Shown one piece after another: positions 33,793 through 43,559 of a DNA stretch of 64,000 nucleotides (position 1 is its first letter; each line of letters begins with the position of its first letter). Under the pieces are notes generated by a model. It did not search any database. It was not told the origin of the DNA and saw only the letters and a list, made by a program, of their open reading frames with translations. The DNA comes from Liolophura sinensis (Eukaryota; Mollusca; Polyplacophora; Chitonida; Chitonidae), in the NCBI RefSeq assembly GCF_032854445.1, contig NC_088299.1, positions 18,657,608-18,721,607 of the forward strand, in the 5' to 3' direction. The position numbers and the translations under genes were made by a program.

Positions 33793-35076
33793 TCATGTCT
33801 TGTCATCACAGGGTATGAGAGTCGGACGTCTCGAGGCAGAAGTAGCACGAGGCAATGGTGAAAAGAGTAAGGTTATCGGAGAGTAATCTGAGCTGGACAA
33901 TGACAAGGGCTTCTCCTTTCCGTAGGGCAGGCGTCTGATGGCCGAGGTGAACCGTTTGGGCAGGATCCGATTGACGATGAACACAACCATGGACAAGATA
34001 AGCACGCAGAGGACGCCCAAGGCGAACCCCAAAAAGATAGCTTTTCTAAAATCTTCCACATCCAGAGCCAGCTTATGTTTATGTGCATGCTTCCCCATGT
34101 TTGGTCGAGGTCGGCCTGCGTGATGGTTTCGACCGGAATCAAAATAATATCCGCGTTCATTGCTCTGCGCGTCGGGACTTGTGTCAGGCTGACCTCGTCC
34201 ACTGGGACCTGCGGCGTAATGATCTCGCCCATTGGGACCTTCGGCGTGATGATCTCGTCCATTTGGGCCTAAGGCGTAATGATCTCGTCCACTGGGACCC
34301 GAGACAGAGTGATGTTGTTCATGATCATGAGCCCAGTGCTTGCCATGAGGACTTCCACCATGTTGTTGTTTCCTGGGCAGATATCCACTGTGTTCACCAG
34401 TCTTCGCATGTGCGCGGATTGGCAAAACCTTACTGAATGCTTGACTTACAAAGTTTCCCATCGATTCACCGAGTCTCGTCAGTCGGTGGATTCTGTTGCT
34501 GAGGAAATGGGCAAGACTGGCGTTTATAAAGCGATGACCCCTCATCATGTCATCTATCGCCTGATACTCATGCTGCTTCTTCTTGATGCGGTCGGAAGAT
34601 GGTATTTCCTCCCTGCCAAAGATATTTGGAAGGTTGAGAAAATGAGCAAGACTGGCGTTCATGAAACGGTTAATCCTCATTAGATCATCCATCGCTGGCT
34701 TCTCATGCTGCTTTTTCTCCAGGTGATCGGTAGATGGGTTTTCCTCCATTCCTGAGGTATGTATGTTGTTGCTGTATGGAATAGATGCGGACGACTCGCC
34801 GTTTTGGAGATCTGCCCCATTTGGCTTTGGCCTTGTGCTTTTAACTGGTGTGTTCTTGTCACGACCAGCCTCAGGCCTAATGTTGTTTATTAGCCGTTCA
34901 TCGCCCCCATTCTGAAGTTCCACAGGGTAAAGTTGGGGTTCCCTGCTTTCGACACCCACCTCAACGCTAATAATCTTAGGACGTTCAACGGTGTCGTCAG
35001 TTTCTGTTGTGAAGGAGAGTTCAAAACTAGCGATGATCAAAATCAGAAAAAAAGTCTGATTAAAGAAATGTAACAT
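33793..35076 (-). CDS. Predicted type I single-pass membrane protein, His-rich, unknown family
   Basis: A single uninterrupted frame of 427 residues from a true ATG at 35076 to a stop at 33793. Residues 1-23 form a hydrophobic signal peptide (FFLILIIASFELSF core). Residues about 112-148 and 157-192 are two copies of one segment, 45 residues apart, both with KKQHE, then DDxMR and the shared NASLAHFL, which contains an N-glycosylation sequon. A 10-residue tandem follows at about 260-294 (GPNGRDHxAx, four copies) within a His/Gly-rich stretch. Residues 346-371 are strongly hydrophobic, a transmembrane helix followed by basic residues (NRILPKR), which suggests an outside N terminus and a Ser-rich tail of about 55 residues inside the cell. 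No cysteine-rich or enzymatic domain is visible and I do not recognise the family. No introns are seen, so a young gene or retrogene is possible. Signal peptide, transmembrane helix and nearby CRE and poly(A) motifs support a real gene. Confidence 0.75.
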   Translation of the reverse strand: MLHFFNQTFFLILIIASFELSFTTETDDTVERPKIISVEVGVESREPQLYPVELQNGGDERLINNIRPEAGRDKNTPVKSTRPKPNGADLQNGESSASIPYSNNIHTSGMEENPSTDHLEKKQHEKPAMDDLMRINRFMNASLAHFLNLPNIFGREEIPSSDRIKKKQHEYQAIDDMMRGHRFINASLAHFLSNRIHRLTRLGESMGNFVSQAFSKVLPIRAHAKTGEHSGYLPRKQQHGGSPHGKHWAHDHEQHHSVSGPSGRDHYALGPNGRDHHAEGPNGRDHYAAGPSGRGQPDTSPDAQSNERGYYFDSGRNHHAGRPRPNMGKHAHKHKLALDVEDFRKAIFLGFALGVLCVLILSMVVFIVNRILPKRFTSAIRRLPYGKEKPLSLSSSDYSPITLLFSPLPRATSASRRPTLIPCDDKT

Positions 35077-35198
35077 GGTAAGTCATTATCTCTCGTGACT
35101 ATACCATGGTTGTTTAGGTACGTTACATTACAGTCTGCAAAAGGACTTCAACGTCAAACTGTAATCACAGCGTCACCTTACTTTTGTAACGGTTGTGA

Positions 35199-35260
35199 TG
35201 ACGTCACAAATGTAGACTTACGTAAAAGTGTTTACACGCAGTCTCCTCTGTGTGACGTCA
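35199..35260 (-). promoter_or_regulatory. Two perfect CRE palindromes upstream of the membrane-protein gene
   Basis: TGACGTCA occurs at 35199-35206 and again at 35253-35260, about 125 and 180 bp upstream of the ATG at 35076. TGACGTCA is the full CREB/ATF site. Their spacing and closeness to the start suggest a cAMP/CREB-type promoter; function is inferred. Confidence 0.5.
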
Positions 35261-35630
35261 GACAGAAGGCGACGGAGAGGTGTGTTTCGTTCGTCACCAG
35301 GTGCACTGACGAAGTTTAATTGTTTATACAGGCAATTTTTTTTAATTAAATAAACAGTAGCTGGATTTTCTCAACCTTAACCACAATGATAAATTACATG
35401 GTACTGGATACATGGGCTACGCTCCTTTCATGTACCACGAACATTATTGTATACTAACCTAGATATAGCAAAGGTAACGTTGACTAAATTCCTACTAAAG
35501 ACGTCTGTTATCAGTGCAGAAGTCAAAACGTCCTATGTTGAACTGATCCAAGTGTTACAGCATCTAACTCACAGGAATGACGCCATACAGGACCTCACGC
35601 CATGAAGCCAGGAACAAATATTTTTGAGAC
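35261..35630. other. Intergenic, upstream of the membrane-protein gene
   Basis: Unique sequence without a recognised feature. Confidence 0.4.
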
Positions 35631-35633
35631 ATT

Positions 35634-35789
35634 TTAAAGATTGACTAATATTTTTAGGTTTATTGGGGTATAAACTAAAAACCACTCTACAAAATGTATG
35701 CATCCGCGTATGGGTTCATACAAAAGTTCGCACAGCGGTTTTTTCCATTATACCCTGATAAACCTAAAAAATATTAGTCAATCTTTATA
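35634..35789. mobile_element. Short MITE-like inverted-repeat element, about 155 bp
   Basis: Left arm aaagattgactaatattttt aggtttat (from 35636) and right arm ataaacctaaaaaatattag tcaatcttt (to 35787) are reverse complements apart from a 1-base indel, and similarity extends inward through ggggtataa/ttataccctg. No coding capacity. Confidence 0.75.
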
Positions 35790-36546
35790 ATTTAATTTAA
35801 AGAGTAAAAGAAAGCTATGTACTTTTTTACTTCATTCCAAACTGTGAGCAATATTCGCCGATTGTTTTGAAGAAGGGAACGCCGCGGACTCCAGAATACA
35901 ACACATTTTATGAACGAGATTCCTTGGGCCAATGGAATTGTTGCTCTACCGTTCTACCGTTACTGACCATATAAGACAATATAAAATCACTGTCGCCACA
36001 GTTCAGGGGCAGCAGAACCAGTTCCAAAGTGGGAAGTGGGGTAGTGGTATAAGTGACAAACTAGGCAAGAGTACAAAGGTTATGGGATGGTGGGTGGGTG
36101 TTGAAGCCCCCCTGGTTTTTACGGCCACTGTAGTTAGCGTTTGGCCTAACACATATTCCCATTGATTTGTGCAACACTGTGATCAAGAACTGTTTACTTA
36201 CACAACATCTGTCGGATAAAATCAGTGCCTGGAGTAAACAACCTCAGGCACAACTGGATTTAGCTAAATCAATAGCTAGATACATGTAATACTGAGTCAG
36301 TTTGCACACCTGTCAGGTAGGAAGTTTGAGCTTTTTACATGAACCAGCTTGTACATTGGGCAAGCACCCAAAGAGCAGGTAGTGAGTGAGGCATTTAGTC
36401 CCTCTAGCGCTTGTCCAATATGCCCCAGGCGAGGAGTACTACACCATGAAGGCCTACTAGAAATGAAAATAGTAACTAAAGAAAACCCATAACTTGATAA
36501 ATCAAAAATATCTTTGTGGCTTAAATGTGCACACATGGACGTCAAA
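35790..36546. other. Intergenic, nothing recognised
   Basis: No gene or repeat recognised on either strand. Confidence 0.4.
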
Positions 36547-36552
36547 TTTATT
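36547..36552 (-). promoter_or_regulatory. Poly(A) signal AATAAA for MRPL36
   Basis: AATAAA on the - strand about 77 nt beyond the MRPL36 stop codon. Confidence 0.5.
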
Positions 36553-36628
36553 ATCTGATTCTTGATGCACCTACATATTTCATCTCAACACAAAAATGAC
36601 ACAATGTTTTAGACAGTTTCCTTGGCCA

Positions 36629-37213
36629 TCAGGTTGGCGAATGGACGCTTGTAGTGGTATAATCTATGAGGGGTTTGTACAAGTCCTTAGGGGTGTTGTC
36701 CCCCTCCCAGTAGAAGCGCTGTTTTCTCCAGCCCCAGTGGGCGGCTTGTTTTATATTACCTTTGGAGTAATCGTCCTTATACACATTATTCTGGCTTAAT
36801 TTCTGCATCTGTTTGTGACGAGGTTTCAGCGTACACTCCACAAACCACCTCCCTTCTCGCTTCTCAAAGTAGCAGCCTTTGCAGCGGCGTTTGAGGATGT
36901 GGCGGACTTTGTAAGTGCGAACCTGCTGCTGGGTGGTGGGGGCAGCTCCCAGCAGCATGGGGCGACTACTCCCTTGTGCCTGTTGCAGAAGTAAACTGTA
37001 GTGTTTTATGATCTGGCCAGGTGAAAGTCCCGGGTCTGGGGATAACAGTGACTGGTACCCCAGCCCGTGAGTGACAGGGGTGAACTGTCGTACACTGATA
37101 GCTGAAGAGTTTGCTACATTGGGACAGAGTCCATGTGCGGGCCCCCGAGAAAAGCACCACCCCCACACAGGCCTGAGAAGCCCGGTCAACCCACGCAATG
37201 GCGTCGGCAACAT
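36629..37213 (-). CDS. MRPL36: Mitochondrial large-subunit ribosomal protein bL36m with C-terminal extension
   Basis: A 194-residue frame from ATG at 37213 to the stop at 36629. Residues 1 to about 98 are Arg-rich with few acidic residues, consistent with a mitochondrial targeting and linker region. Residues 99-136 are the bL36 domain: KVRHILKRRCKGCYFEKREG then RWFVEC and PRHKQMQ. The zinc ligands Cys111, Cys114, Cys127 and His133 keep exactly the C-x2-C-x12-C-x5-H spacing of bacterial bL36. About 58 further residues (HWGWRKQRFYWEGD, DLYKPLIDY) follow before the stop, whereas bacterial and human bL36 end right after the RHKQ motif. A pyrimidine-rich stretch ending in AG lies directly before the ATG (aatg follows gttgtag), so a 5' non-coding exon may be spliced here. 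It acts in the peptidyl-transferase side of the mitoribosome. Confidence 0.9.
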   Translation of the reverse strand: MLPTPLRGLTGLLRPVWGWCFSRGPAHGLCPNVANSSAISVRQFTPVTHGLGYQSLLSPDPGLSPGQIIKHYSLLLQQAQGSSRPMLLGAAPTTQQQVRTYKVRHILKRRCKGCYFEKREGRWFVECTLKPRHKQMQKLSQNNVYKDDYSKGNIKQAAHWGWRKQRFYWEGDNTPKDLYKPLIDYTTTSVHSPT

Positions 37214-37454
37214 TCTACAACACAACAAAGAATCAATGGTTGATACATGTAGACATGTAGACTATACTAAATGGATAAATGGAATTACATGTAGCATGAC
37301 AAATTTCCACATTTTTTTTCAATTCCGCTTACTTTTTTTCAGTGTTGGGATAATTGACTTACACATCCTACTAAACGTGAAAAGTCAAGGTTTCTTTTTC
37401 GTTTGACAGATTGTTGTTTCATGCATTAACTTTTTAAATAATGAACTTGTCCAT

Positions 37455-38221
37455 GTGTGAGGTACAGACCTGCACGAGGTACAGACGTGCATGAGGTACA
37501 GACATGCATGAGGTACAGACATGCATGAGGTACAGACCTGCACGAGGTACAGACGTGCATGAGGTACAAACATGCATGAGGTACAGACCTGCACGAGGTA
37601 CAGACATGCACGAGGTACAGACATGCACGAGGTACAGACATGCACGAGGTACAGACATGCACGAGGTACAGACATGCATGAGGTACAGACCTGCACGAGG
37701 TACAGACATGCACGAGGTACAGACATGCATGAGGTACAGACATGCATGAGGTACAGACCTGCACGAGGTACAGACATGCACGAGGTACAGACATGCACGA
37801 GGTACAGACCTGCACGAGGTACAGACGTGCACGAGGTACAGACATGCACGAGGTACAGACATGCATGAGGTACAAACCTGCACGAGGTACAGACGTGCAT
37901 GAGGTACAGACATGCATGAGGTACAGACCTGCACGAGGTACAGACCTGCACGAGGTACAGACATGCATGAGGTACAGACATGCATGAGGTACAGACATGC
38001 ACGAGGTACAGACATGCATGAGGTACAGACCTGCACGAGGTACAGACCTGCACGAGGTACAGACATGCACGAGGTACAGACATGCATGAGGTACAGACAT
38101 GCACGAGGTACAGACCTGCACGAGGTACAGACATGCATGAGGTACAGACATGCATGAGGTACAGACCTGCACGAGGTACAGACATGCATGAGGTACAGAC
38201 ATGCATGAGGTACAGACGTGC
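37455..38221. repeat. 17-bp minisatellite, about 45 copies, upstream of MRPL36
   Basis: Unit gaggtacagacatgcat with a/g and c/t variants (tgcatgag or tgcacgag, acatg or acctg). Since 17 is not a multiple of three, each frame cycles through the same peptide (HVCTSC, VPHAC, LYLV) and all three - strand frames stay open for 270-330 codons. It lies about 240 bp upstream of the MRPL36 ATG. Confidence 0.97.
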
Positions 38222-38638
38222 AACTTGCTGGCGGAAGATAAGTGGTCAAACCGACACTGTAACATTTGAAAGGTAAGCAACTTAACCATTTGGAAACAGC
38301 TTCCTCCCCAATTTGGGCTAATTTGACTGTTCTCTTTATAGTAATGTGGCAGAAGTCATGGAGTTGGGAGAGTATAGTGTGAAACAGCCCCAAATGTGTC
38401 AGAGGAAAGGACAATTTACCATTCTTCACACATGCATTAAAGCTTCCCTAGCTCAAATGACTGTCAACCGAATGTTCCTATAAATTAACTGACCTGTTCC
38501 TAGGTCAAGATAACCAAACACAGTCCACATCAATAACAGAAAATCACAAAGGCTACCAAAGAACTCGCCTGTAGGAGGCACATGAATGCACAATTTCAGC
38601 TCAGTACATAAAATACTGAAATCGTGAATTTGGTTATT
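38222..38638. other. Intergenic, nothing recognised
   Basis: No gene or repeat seen. Confidence 0.4.
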
Positions 38639-39080
38639 AGTAGGCACACACAGCACCAGCGATGGAACATCCCCCTGGTGTCATTGTGCCTTATATGCAT
38701 GTAAAACTTCGGGTTAATACATGCTGTACTCAGATACCGTCAAAAACATTTTGTTTAACACTGATTCTAATACACAAAGTCAGGAATTGAGTAATTTATG
38801 CTATTTACTATGTATACACCAAATTAACAATGGAATATCTCCCTCGTGCTCTTGTGCTCTACATAACTGCAAACCCTGAGCTCAATATATGCTGTACTTT
38901 TTAAGATACCACCCCTACATGTAACATTTTGTTTAACATTGATTCTAATACACAATACACTAAGAGAGGAATTCAATAATTTACAGTACTTCATATCTAC
39001 ACACCGATTCAACATTGGAATATCTCCCTAATGTTATTGTGCTCTACATGTGTGCTAACCCTGGGGTCCACATCGCAAAA
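38639..39080 (-). mobile_element. Central-repeat interspersed element, two to three monomers, reversed
   Basis: Reverse complements of the 180-bp monomer: gcgatggaacatccccctgg, tactttttaagataccaccc and ttgtttaacattgattctaa recur. Confidence 0.65.
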
Positions 39081-39640
39081 TTTTTCCAGCAATCTGAGGT
39101 CTGTTGACCGGATAAGTGTCATTTAGCCGACAATCGTAACTAGGCTACGAAAAAAAATGACTAGGCCGTTTCACAAAAGTAAAATTGTCTTAAGTTCAGC
39201 AGGCTTATCACAGTCAGTCATGTGGCTGATCTCTATCAGTTTGATTGGTTTAGTCAATGCTGAAAATAGTTAAATTATATCCAAATATAAATATATTAAA
39301 TCACTATGTACAAATAACAGAAAAAGGTGATAAGTTCTCCTTAGTGAGCTTCAAAAACACTTTTGTGGGCTGATAAAAGGTGATCTATTACCACTTTTTT
39401 AGAATTAATAAATGAACTTTAACAACGGGACACACAACACTTTTTAAAGTCAAATTCGCTGTCTGCTAGCCACTTCCGGAGATGGCTATGGATTTTGGAC
39501 TAAGATAAAAAGCTTTACCCGATAACCAGATATTTTCTCATCTAGTTCTGTTGCTGCAACGTGTTAGACAAAATTGCTAATCGGCTAATTGAGTTAGCCA
39601 TATAAGCATAGCATTTAGACTTTTTATTAAATGGGGTCCC
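39081..39640. other. Intergenic, nothing recognised
   Basis: AT-rich unique sequence. Confidence 0.4.
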
Positions 39641-39722
39641 TGACCTCAATACTGGTACTACTTTTTATGATACCACCCCTAACATTTTGTTTAACAATGC
39701 TTTCCCTGTTATTGGACGCCAA
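39641..39722 (-). mobile_element. Terminal fragment of the central-repeat element
   Basis: ttttatgataccacccctaa then ccctgttattggacgcc. The last part is the same border, reversed, as at 4716-4735, so this marks a real element end. Confidence 0.6.
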
Positions 39723-41220
39723 TGCTATCACTCACGGTATGACATAGGACATGTCTGTACTACGTACAGGTGTGCTAAAACGGGACATTTTCTACCCTAC
39801 TGTGGCCGCCATCTCCATCTGGATGTCCTAGTAACATGACGCATGTGGCCACTTAAAATGTCATTCAAGGGAGATAATCCCTGAACTCGGCTATACATCT
39901 GACAGTCATGACCTCAAGGTCAGTGTCGTTAAAGAAACATTCTGCTGAAAGAAATTCAGAATTTCTGAGTTGGTTCAGCTAAATACAAAAATGAGTTGCA
40001 TTTAACTCCTAGCTTAACATCCTGCGCTTATAATGTCCCAATTAAGAGAATTATAAGATGAAATCCATCACTGGTTACTGATTCCCACAATGCAACGTTT
40101 GTTGTGGATTGCACATGTATAACCAATACCATATTGGTTTGAAAGCGAATTATAAGTCTACTAAACCAAATACGATCTTCCTTTCTATCAATAATGGTTT
40201 ATAAAGTATTTGTAATTCCCAACGATGTGTATGGCAGAATTCAAGTTACATGGTACGCCACACAATTACAACACAATATCGTGTCTGACATTTCAAGTTC
40301 GCTGAACATCTACTGTTGTTTAGGCAACTAGGGGAGGTAACTGAGTCAAAAGAATCAGTCTTCCTAAATACAGTGACTTGAGTGAGATGACGGTTGAAAT
40401 GAAATCCCAGATAAAACTGAACATTCGTCTGTTCACTCAAAATCAGATACATCAGTACACATCTGAAAGTCTCAGCATCTAAAATAACAGCACAATTGTT
40501 TCGCTGTTTGCAGTAAATCTCTTAAAGGCAGCAGGATGACGGTGGGCCCACTAACTGCTATGGTATAGGCTTGGAAAATGTGATTATTTTTCAAAAATGA
40601 ATGTGATTGCCTTACACCTCTTTGGTTCAGTGAGTGTCACAAGAGGTTAGTTGATTACACAGACCACATGGTTGACACACTGATTTATGCTAGGTGAGTT
40701 ATAGCGCACATGTGAGCAGCCGTAAATGCTCCTTACTGTAAATCTGACACAACTGGGGATGTTTCATACCATAACTCTTAAAACTGCGTTGCCTGAAATG
40801 AGAGTTACTCTACTCTGCATCTAGGCTGACGGAATGTAATAGTAACATCGGTGTACCGTTTACCACTGGTTGCTAATGTTGCTATGATACTCTACCAGCC
40901 TAATATAAATGGAGGAGTTGAAATAGTCACCTGGGGTTAAGATTAGCCAGGATTTGGGGAGGAATAACATGCTGAGCTGACCATGATTGTCAGCATTTCA
41001 CTTTTTTACTCTAATACAAAGAGTCTCCTGAAGGCAGATATCTGCAAACTTATTTCACACCATACATTTTTTTTATTCTAAAGACAGAACACCAATAAAG
41101 AACTCAAAAAGAATCCTGTGTCATAGTCTGGGTCATTAAATTCAATAACTTTTAAAACTTCTACATGTTCTAATCCATCTCATTGTCATACAATACTACA
41201 CAATTAAACAGGATTAATCA
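39723..41220. other. Intergenic, nothing recognised
   Basis: Unique sequence; no protein-like frame or repeat array. Confidence 0.4.
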
Positions 41221-41224
41221 CGTG

Positions 41225-41908
41225 GATCCTGGCTGTATGTTCTATGTATTCACAGTGTGGATATGGGCTGTATGTTCTATGTATTCACAGTGTGGATATG
41301 GGCTGTATGTTCTATGTATTCATAGTGTGGATATGGGCTGTATGTTCTATGTATTCACAGTGTGGATATGGGCTGTATGTTCTATGTATTCACTGTGTGG
41401 ATACGGGCTGTATGTTCTATGTATTCACAGTGTGGATATGGGCTGTATGTTCTATGTATTCATAGTGTGGATATGGGCTGTATGTTCTATGTATTCATAG
41501 TGTGGATACGTGCTATATGTTCTATGTATTCACAGTGTGGATATGGGCTGTATGTTCTATGTATTCATAGTGTGGATATGGGCTGTATGTTCTATGTATT
41601 CACAGTGTGGATACAGGCTGTATGTTCTATGTATTCATAGTGTGGATATGGGCTGTATGTTCTGTGTATTCATAGTGTGGATATGGGCTGTATGTTCTAT
41701 GTATTCATAGTGTGGATATGGGCTGTATGTTCTATGTATTCATAGTGTGGATATGGGCTGTATGTTCTATGTATTCACAGTGTGGATACAGGCTGTATGT
41801 TCTATGTATTCACAGTGTGGATACAGGCTGTATGTTCTATGTATTCATAGTGTGGATATGGGCTGTATGTTCTATGTATTCATAGTGTGGATATGGGCTG
41901 TATGTCCT
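41225..41908. repeat. 35-bp minisatellite, about 19 copies
   Basis: Units contain gtgtggatatgggctgtatg ttctatgtattcaca, with tca/tat variants. Ends at the junction with a SINE. Confidence 0.95.
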
Positions 41909-41909
41909 T

Positions 41910-42245
41910 TGCTTTGTCCCGCTTCGGGACCGGTAGATCCAGGATCAATCCTTGATCGAGTCACACCTAAGACTTTAAAAGAGGAAGTTGTAACCTCCTC
42001 GCTTGGCGTTCAGCATGAAGGGGATAGTGCAACGACTGGTTGACCCGTATCAGTATAATGGCTCGCGCGGGGCGGCTTACTTGCCTTCGGTGAGTCGTCT
42101 CAGTGAAGCAGCACTAAATAAAAGAGCGGTGGAAATCCGTCCTGCAACAAGGAGGCACATTACACATACATGCACCCTAATGAATCCTTCGTCGTCATAT
42201 GACTGAAAAATTGTTGAGTAACCCCAAGCACGCACTCACTCACTC
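41910..42245 (+). mobile_element. SINE family B, 5'-truncated
   Basis: Begins in the tRNA-like part (cgcttcgggaccggtagatc), continues with gaggaagttgtaacctcctc, gaagcagcactaaataaaag and a ccccaagcacgcactcactc tail. Confidence 0.85.
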
Positions 42246-42780
42246 CTTTGTATTGTGAGGATCATTTTAATGGGTTGACAGTCGTGTGGTGTAAAATACA
42301 GTCAAATTCAGATATGCACAATTTTTGACAAGTGTCACATCAGCAGACGCTTAAAGCAGATATAACGCTGGATAAAAACAAAAAAATTAGAGTTAGTAAC
42401 TGATAAAGTCGCATACTGTCCGAACTGCAAGAATTTTGCCCCAGGTTTGTGCCTCGCGCGGAATTTGGACACCTGATAACCATACTATGTTGTAGGCCTA
42501 ATGCAGTCATATGTCCCTACACAGGGTAGTTTTACAGCATTAATCAACTTTACAGTTAAATTTTACACAGAATAACATGAAATGGCACAACTGAACCACA
42601 TTTTACCCATTCCTCAAGGTGAGTACCTGATTTGTTCTATCCAGATAGCATTTCGTTCAGCGAGATTCGCAGTGTGCTTGAACTTCACGGCGTGTCGTTC
42701 GAGTTTCCCGCTACAGTTACGTCCCTTGATACTAGTTAGCCCGCAATGTACAGTGCCTCTAAACCCACAACTCACAACGC
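42246..42780. other. Intergenic, nothing recognised
   Basis: Short unique segment between two SINEs. Confidence 0.4.
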
Positions 42781-42783
42781 GTC

Positions 42784-43110
42784 TTGCCGCTTCGGGAGCT
42801 GCCGATCCAGGGTCAATCCTGGATCGAAACACACCTAAGACCTTAAAAGAGGAAGTTTTAACTTTCTCGCTTGGCTTTCAGCACGAAGGAGATAGTCCAA
42901 CGACTGGTTGACCTGTATCAGTATAATTGCTCGGGCGGGTCCACTTACTTGCCTTCGGTAAGGCGTCTCAGTGAAGCAGCACTAGATAAAAGGGGGGTGG
43001 AAATCCGTCCCGCAACAAGGAGGCATATTACATGCACGCTAAGGATTCCTTCGTGGTCATATGACTGAAAAATTGTTAAGTACGACATTAAACCCCAAGC
43101 ACTCATTCAC
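42784..43110 (+). mobile_element. SINE family B, 5'-truncated
   Basis: gccgcttcgggagctgccga, then the same body as the 43.8-kb copy and a taaaccccaagcactcattc tail. Several changes from the consensus. Confidence 0.83.
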
Positions 43111-43559
43111 AACACGTCTTGTTTCTTTTCAATATGGCTCTATTTTGCTTTCAACATTTGTTTTCAGTGCGAGCACTAATTGTTTCCACTTTTACGTGCC
43201 CTATGTCTTGTTTCCACTTTTGACATTGGAAATACACCATTATTATTATTATTATTAGTAGTAGTATTCCCTTCATTTTGCACAACACAGGGAATGACAT
43301 AAGAGTACATACACTTTCAAATATATGTCTTACAGATATTCGGAGGAATTATACATTTGGCAGAGGTTTTGACATATAGCCCCAAAACATTGAAAATAAA
43401 TTTGTAATCTCTAACGTAAAGTGTATCGGTAATAACACCCATTCAGACAAGTTATTATCTTTGTAACCCAGACATAAGTTATACAATGTGAACCCGTTCA
43501 GTTATATCATTTACAAATGTCTACTTAGCGTTAAATATTCCAAAGTTCTGGTTCGTTGT

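Noticed and set aside
34083-34683. Frames antisense to the membrane-protein gene
   Set aside because: They overlap the better supported - strand gene, which has a signal peptide, transmembrane helix and poly(A) signal.
37385-38429. Three overlapping 270-330-codon frames on the - strand
   Set aside because: They are the same 17-bp repeat read in different frames; none has a domain or start context.
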